Of a stretch of 25,185 nucleotides of DNA, positions 22,466-25,185 are shown piece by piece; the stretch's first letter is position 1, and each line of letters begins with the position of its first letter. This DNA is from UBA1732 sp045114235 (lineage in GTDB: Bacteria > Verrucomicrobiota > Lentisphaeria > Victivallales > UBA1829), in contig JBGUKB010000001.1 in assembly GCA_045114235.1 (NCBI GenBank), positions 1 through 25,185 of the forward strand, given 5' to 3'. The position numbers and the translations under genes were made by a program. Under the pieces are notes generated by a model. It was not told the origin of the DNA, did not search any database, and saw only the letters and a program-made list of their open reading frames with translations.

Positions 22466-24184
22466 TCAATCGGCGGAGGGCCGGAAGTCGATCACTTGGA
22501 GCTGGCGCTTGCGTTCGCCGTAGTATTCGTTGATCTGAGGCTGCGCGATGACGTCCCAGCGCGTCCCCATGTCAAGATGCTTGTTGAACGCGATGAAGTC
22601 GCACGTGCTGCCGTATTCGTCCATGAACACGCCCTTGGTGTGGACCGGGCGGATCGGGCTCAGACGTGCGATCTCAAGGCCGCGGATCAGGTAGAGCGGC
22701 TGGGGGTTGCCGTGTCCGAAGGGGCCGAGCATGCCGTGGTAGTGGAAGAACTCGTCGTTGAGCTCGTCCAGCCGCACCACGCCGTCGTAGTTGATGTAGT
22801 TGGTCAGGTCGGACGGTTTGGCCTCCTCGCGCACGCATTTCTCGAATTCCTGCTGGAACTCGGCGATCTTGTCCTTGTTCATGCCGAGACCGACCGCCAT
22901 CGGGTGCCCGCCGTAACGGGTCAGCAGGTGCGAGCAGCGGGAAAGGATCTTGATGAGGTTGAGCGTGCCGACGCTGCGGCCGGACCCGTGCGCCTCGTTG
23001 CCGATGATCGTGAGGACGATGGTCGGGCGGTTGTAGTCGCGCGCGAAACGCGAGGCGACGATGCCGATGACGCCCTGATGCCAGTTCTCGCCTGCGGCGA
23101 TGATCGACATGTTCGAGGCGAACCCGGGCGCGCTTTCCACCTGGGCCTTCGCCTGGAGGAATATCTCCTGCTCCTTCGCCTGGCGGCGCTGGTTGAACTC
23201 GTCGAGCTTGGCGGCGTATTCGTAGGCGTCCACGATGTTGTCGGCGGTCATGAGGGCGAGCGCGGAAGAGGCGTTGCCCAGGCGGCCGGCGGCGTTCAGG
23301 CGCGGCGCGAGCTTGAACGTGATGTCGGACGGCTGGATATTGGCGTCGACCTTGGCGTGCTGGATGAGCGCGTTGACGCCGGGCCGGAGCTGCTTCTTGA
23401 GCATTTCCATGCCGTATTTGACGAGGATGCGGTTTTCGCCGAGCAGCGGCACGATGTCCGCCACGGTCCCGAGCGCGACGAAGTCCAGCACCTCCTGCAT
23501 GTCGGTCGTGTAGCCGCCCTCGTTGTGGGCGCGGCCGTAGATCACGAACGCATGGGAGAGCTTGAACGCCACGCCGACGCCCGCGAGGTGCAGCAGGTCG
23601 TCCAGCCCGACCGGGTCGAGCTTCGGATTGATCGTGGCGAGCGCTTCGGGCAGCTCGTCGGCGGGCTCGTGGTGGTCCGTGATGATGACGTCGATGCCGA
23701 GTTCGCGTGCCTTCTGCACGGCCTCCGCGCTGTTGATGCCGCAGTCGACCGTGACAAGTACGCCGCATTTTCCGCCGGGTACCGTCTCCAGCGCCTTCAG
23801 CAGGGAATCGGGCGTGAACCCGTATCCGTCGTCGAACCGGTGCGGCAAAAAGGATGTGACCAAGCCCCCGTTGCGTTCGAGGACCCACGACAGCAGCGCC
23901 GTGGCCGTGATCCCGTCCGTATCGTAGTCCCCGTGGATGAGGATGCGTTCACGGTTGCGGATCGCCTGCCAAAGCCGCTGGACGGCAATTTCTATGCCGG
24001 CAAATCGGAAAGGATCGCTCAGATCCGCGAAGGTCGCGTTCAGGTAGCGGCCCAGCGTCTCCGGAGTAATGCCTCTTGAAGCCAGATACAGCGCCACGGA
24101 GCGCATTACGCCTGACTCTTTGATCAATCTGTCGACAACGTTTTCTTTACCGTCGGAAGAACATCTCCATATTTTGTTTTCCAT
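22466..24184 (-). CDS. recJ: Single-stranded-DNA-specific exonuclease RecJ
   Basis: RecJ is a cytosolic 5'-3' single-strand DNA exonuclease used in recombination and repair. The 572 residues (family about 560-580) hold the DHH domain (HGDYDTDGITAT, VTVDCGI, ITDHHEP), the long linking region with LAPRLNAAGRLG, the DHHA1 domain (GENWHQGVIGIVASRFARDYNRPTIVL, GSGRSVG, RYGGHPMAVGLGM) and the C-terminal OB fold (GPFGHGNPQPLY). These cover the metal-binding motifs of the family. I start at the ATG at 24182-24184: the frame extends to 24250, but those upstream codons coincide with the promoter and lie before the transcription start near 24216. A GAAGG is close to the ATG, nearer than usual. It is transcribed alone, divergent from tRNA-Leu. 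Confidence 0.96.
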   Translation of the reverse strand: MENKIWRCSSDGKENVVDRLIKESGVMRSVALYLASRGITPETLGRYLNATFADLSDPFRFAGIEIAVQRLWQAIRNRERILIHGDYDTDGITATALLSWVLERNGGLVTSFLPHRFDDGYGFTPDSLLKALETVPGGKCGVLVTVDCGINSAEAVQKARELGIDVIITDHHEPADELPEALATINPKLDPVGLDDLLHLAGVGVAFKLSHAFVIYGRAHNEGGYTTDMQEVLDFVALGTVADIVPLLGENRILVKYGMEMLKKQLRPGVNALIQHAKVDANIQPSDITFKLAPRLNAAGRLGNASSALALMTADNIVDAYEYAAKLDEFNQRRQAKEQEIFLQAKAQVESAPGFASNMSIIAAGENWHQGVIGIVASRFARDYNRPTIVLTIIGNEAHGSGRSVGTLNLIKILSRCSHLLTRYGGHPMAVGLGMNKDKIAEFQQEFEKCVREEAKPSDLTNYINYDGVVRLDELNDEFFHYHGMLGPFGHGNPQPLYLIRGLEIARLSPIRPVHTKGVFMDEYGSTCDFIAFNKHLDMGTRWDVIAQPQINEYYGERKRQLQVIDFRPSAD

Positions 24185-24222
24185 TGCCTTCTTCTTGTTT
24201 TTGATTACGAAAACACACTCTA

Positions 24223-24250
24223 AATATAATCCCAAAAAAGGAAACATCAA
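24223..24250 (-). promoter_or_regulatory. Promoter of recJ
   Basis: On the minus strand TTGATG (24245-24250), a 16-base spacer and TATATT (24223-24228). It also sets the recJ start, as all earlier in-frame ATGs lie at or before the predicted transcription start. Confidence 0.7.
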
Positions 24251-24291
24251 CCGAAAAGAGAAAAAAAGATGAATTTTTTTTGTTCTCGAGC

Positions 24292-24320
24292 TTGATTTTC
24301 CGGCAAAAAGGCGCTATAGT
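24292..24320 (+). promoter_or_regulatory. Promoter of tRNA-Leu
   Basis: TTGATT (24292-24297), a 17-base spacer and TATAGT (24315-24320), with a run of T upstream. It is back-to-back with the recJ promoter, about 40 bases apart. Confidence 0.8.
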
Positions 24321-24352
24321 ATTTACTCCGGCTGATATATGGCCGTCCGGTT

Positions 24353-24438
24353 GCCGACGTGGCGGAATGGCAGACGCGCTGCGTTCAGGTCGCAGTCCTT
24401 TCACGAGGGTGGAGGTTCAAGTCCTCTCGTCGGCACCA
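24353..24438 (+). tRNA. tRNA-Leu (anticodon CAG)
   Basis: The acceptor stem GCCGACG/CGTCGGC closes with an encoded ACCA end. The anticodon stem CTGCG/CGCAG carries the loop TTCAGGT with anticodon CAG, which reads the codon CUG. A long variable arm and the T-loop TTCAAGT mark it as a class II leucine tRNA. It has its own promoter and terminator. CUG is a plausible major Leu codon in a genome this GC-rich. Confidence 0.96.
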
Positions 24439-24450
24439 CTTTTGAGGTTA

Positions 24451-24474
24451 AAAAGGGGCAAACGCCCTTCTTTT
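24451..24474 (+). terminator. Terminator after tRNA-Leu
   Basis: AGGGGC-AAAC-GCCCTT forms a six-pair stem (one G-T) followed by CTTTT, starting about 13 bases after the tRNA CCA end. Confidence 0.75.
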
Positions 24475-24787
24475 ATTCCTCGCGTTGCTTGCCGTCTTCC
24501 TGAACAGCTTTCCCGATTCTGCGGCATCAAGACGCATATGCGAAAGATCCTGACCTCACGCTCTGTACTCGTTACGGGAAGAAAAAACAAAGGGCGCCTG
24601 CGACATAGGACGAAAGGCGATTGTTTCTACTGCCGGCATATGGTTCCGGACATCCATAGCTGGCATTTGCAAGGATCGTGAATACAGCGTATTTTTCCAT
24701 TTCCCTCTTTTGCCGGACTGCAAATCGAATTTAACCTGCCATGAGACCGACCTTTCTTTTTCGGTGCCAAGACAGTCTATGCCACCC

Positions 24788-24816
24788 AAAAAACCCCTTC
24801 CCATCAAAAAATGGGG
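24788..24816 (-). terminator. Candidate terminator of tmRNA
   Basis: On the minus strand CCCAT-TTTTTG-ATGGG is followed by AAGGGG and TTTTTT. An alternative CCCC/GGGG pairing ends right at the T-run. Stems are short, so this is tentative. Confidence 0.4.
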
Positions 24817-24831
24817 CAAAAATGGGGCAAA
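24810..24831 (+). repeat. Tandem 11-base repeat near the tmRNA 3' end
   Basis: Two exact head-to-tail copies of AATGGGGCAAA. The first overlaps the arm of the candidate tmRNA terminator. It could be a remnant of an attachment site or simple slippage. Confidence 0.8.
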
Positions 24832-24835
24832 TCAC

Positions 24836-24857
24836 CCAATTTTGAGCTTAAAATTGG
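24836..24857. repeat. Palindrome covering the tmRNA 3' end
   Basis: CCAATTTT and AAAATTGG (eight pairs) surround a six-base centre. The right arm includes the CCA end of tmRNA (24855-24857). It may aid processing or termination. Confidence 0.6.
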
Positions 24858-25185
24858 TGGAGGTGAGGGGAGTCGAACCCCTGTCCTGAGAAGGCATAGC
24901 GGCAACGTCTACATACATGTTTTGCCTTTGATGCTTATCGTCACGCCGAGAGCCGGCAAACGGGCTTCCTTGCGACTATTCCGTCTGAAATCTCGTTCCA
25001 TGGCGGCGGAAAAACCATGAGAACCAGGACGCGGATTATCGCCTTGTTCCCCCAGCGCCCGTCGGGGAGAAGACGTCGCCGCAGCTAATTAGGCAGCGAG
25101 TGCGTACTCTTCGTTCGCAGTTATTGGATTGACCGATGATTAACGAGGCCAACGATCATCCTCGGTATGCAGTTGACGTTCAGCG
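24855..25185 (-). ncRNA. ssrA: Transfer-messenger RNA (tmRNA), 5' end outside window
   Basis: tmRNA rescues stalled ribosomes and adds a degradation tag. Read on the minus strand, the 3' end is GGGGTTCGACTCCCC, then TCACCTCCACCA, the tRNA-like T arm and acceptor end. The tag frame on the minus strand reads GCG AAC GAA GAG TAC GCA CTC GCT GCC TAA, giving ANEEYALAA and a stop, after the usual AATAACT context. Upstream, TGCATACCGAGG...GGCCTCG matches the first pseudoknot region. About 45 further bases including the 5' tRNA-like half are missing beyond the right edge; this is a one-piece tmRNA as far as can be seen. Confidence 0.96.

Larger units (their letters stand above)
24475..24854. other. 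Non-coding region between tRNA-Leu and tmRNA
   Basis: About 380 bases with lower GC than the genes around it and no convincing gene on either strand. Its right end holds a tandem 11-base repeat (24810-24831), a candidate tmRNA terminator (24788-24816) and an A/T palindrome (24836-24857) that includes the tmRNA 3' end. A tRNA-tmRNA interval like this is a classic place for integrated elements, but no integrase is visible. Confidence 0.6.

Noticed and set aside
22409..24079. 556-codon plus-strand frame opposite recJ
   Set aside because: Antisense shadow of recJ, with repetitive Asp/Val/Arg composition.
24185..24250. Upstream ATG starts for recJ
   Set aside because: These codons lie within the recJ promoter, before or at the predicted transcription start.
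24280..24681. 133-codon plus-strand frame containing RRGGMADALRSG
   Set aside because: It is the tRNA-Leu gene and its promoter translated, a common spurious protein.
24811..25020. 69-codon plus-strand frame containing GEGSRTPV
   Set aside because: It is the antisense of the tmRNA 3' end, a well-known false gene.
1..25185. CRISPR array, prophage or insertion sequence
   Set aside because: No regular spaced repeats, no transposase, integrase or phage structural gene was seen on either strand.

Overview
The window looks like a chromosomal segment of a GC-rich, Gram-negative bacterium of the PVC superphylum, most likely Lentisphaerota (Victivallis-like, gut anaerobe). The evidence is a Kdo transferase (so an outer membrane with LPS), the order ribBA-ribH-nusB-ftsY, a rubrerythrin, an operon of TPR proteins with ExbB and two ExbDs, and a large AIDA-type repeat protein with FG-GAP repeats of a kind I associate with Lentisphaerota. 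The phylum is inferred from gene content, not measured.

Layout. From 1 to about 17,620 all genes are on the minus strand, in five or six units. (1) A riboflavin/housekeeping operon reads leftwards from a strong promoter (4619-4647) through an FMN riboswitch (4398-4589): ribBA, ribH, nusB, ftsY, then aroA, which runs off the left edge. (2) waaA has its own promoter. (3) An aldo/keto reductase is flanked by inverted copies of a short structured repeat, and a 27-base copy of its own 3' end lies beyond its stop codon. (4) An envelope operon (giant TPR protein, small TPR protein, ExbB/TolQ-like, ExbD, ExbD, then rubrerythrin) starts from a full-consensus promoter whose -35 box contains the murC stop codon. 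(5) murC. (6) rplM-rpsI-argC, with a possible attenuator in the rplM leader and a strong terminator after argC.

From 17,900 rightwards the plus strand carries frr (ribosome recycling factor) and a 1145-residue AIDA/FG-GAP surface-type protein with no visible signal peptide, closed by a stem-loop and a bidirectional terminator. recJ follows on the minus strand, divergent from a tRNA-Leu(CAG) gene. The right edge holds most of the tmRNA gene (ssrA, minus strand; 5' end outside the window), after about 380 bases of non-coding DNA that may be an old integration site.

Nearly all promoters share one grammar: TTGAnn, 16-17 bases, then TATATT, TATAGT or TATAAT. The parts most worth a second look are the TPR-ExbB-ExbD-ExbD operon (a Tol-like energised envelope machine without recognisable TolA, TolB or Pal), the structured inverted repeats around the aldo/keto reductase, the signal-less AIDA/FG-GAP protein, and the rplM leader.
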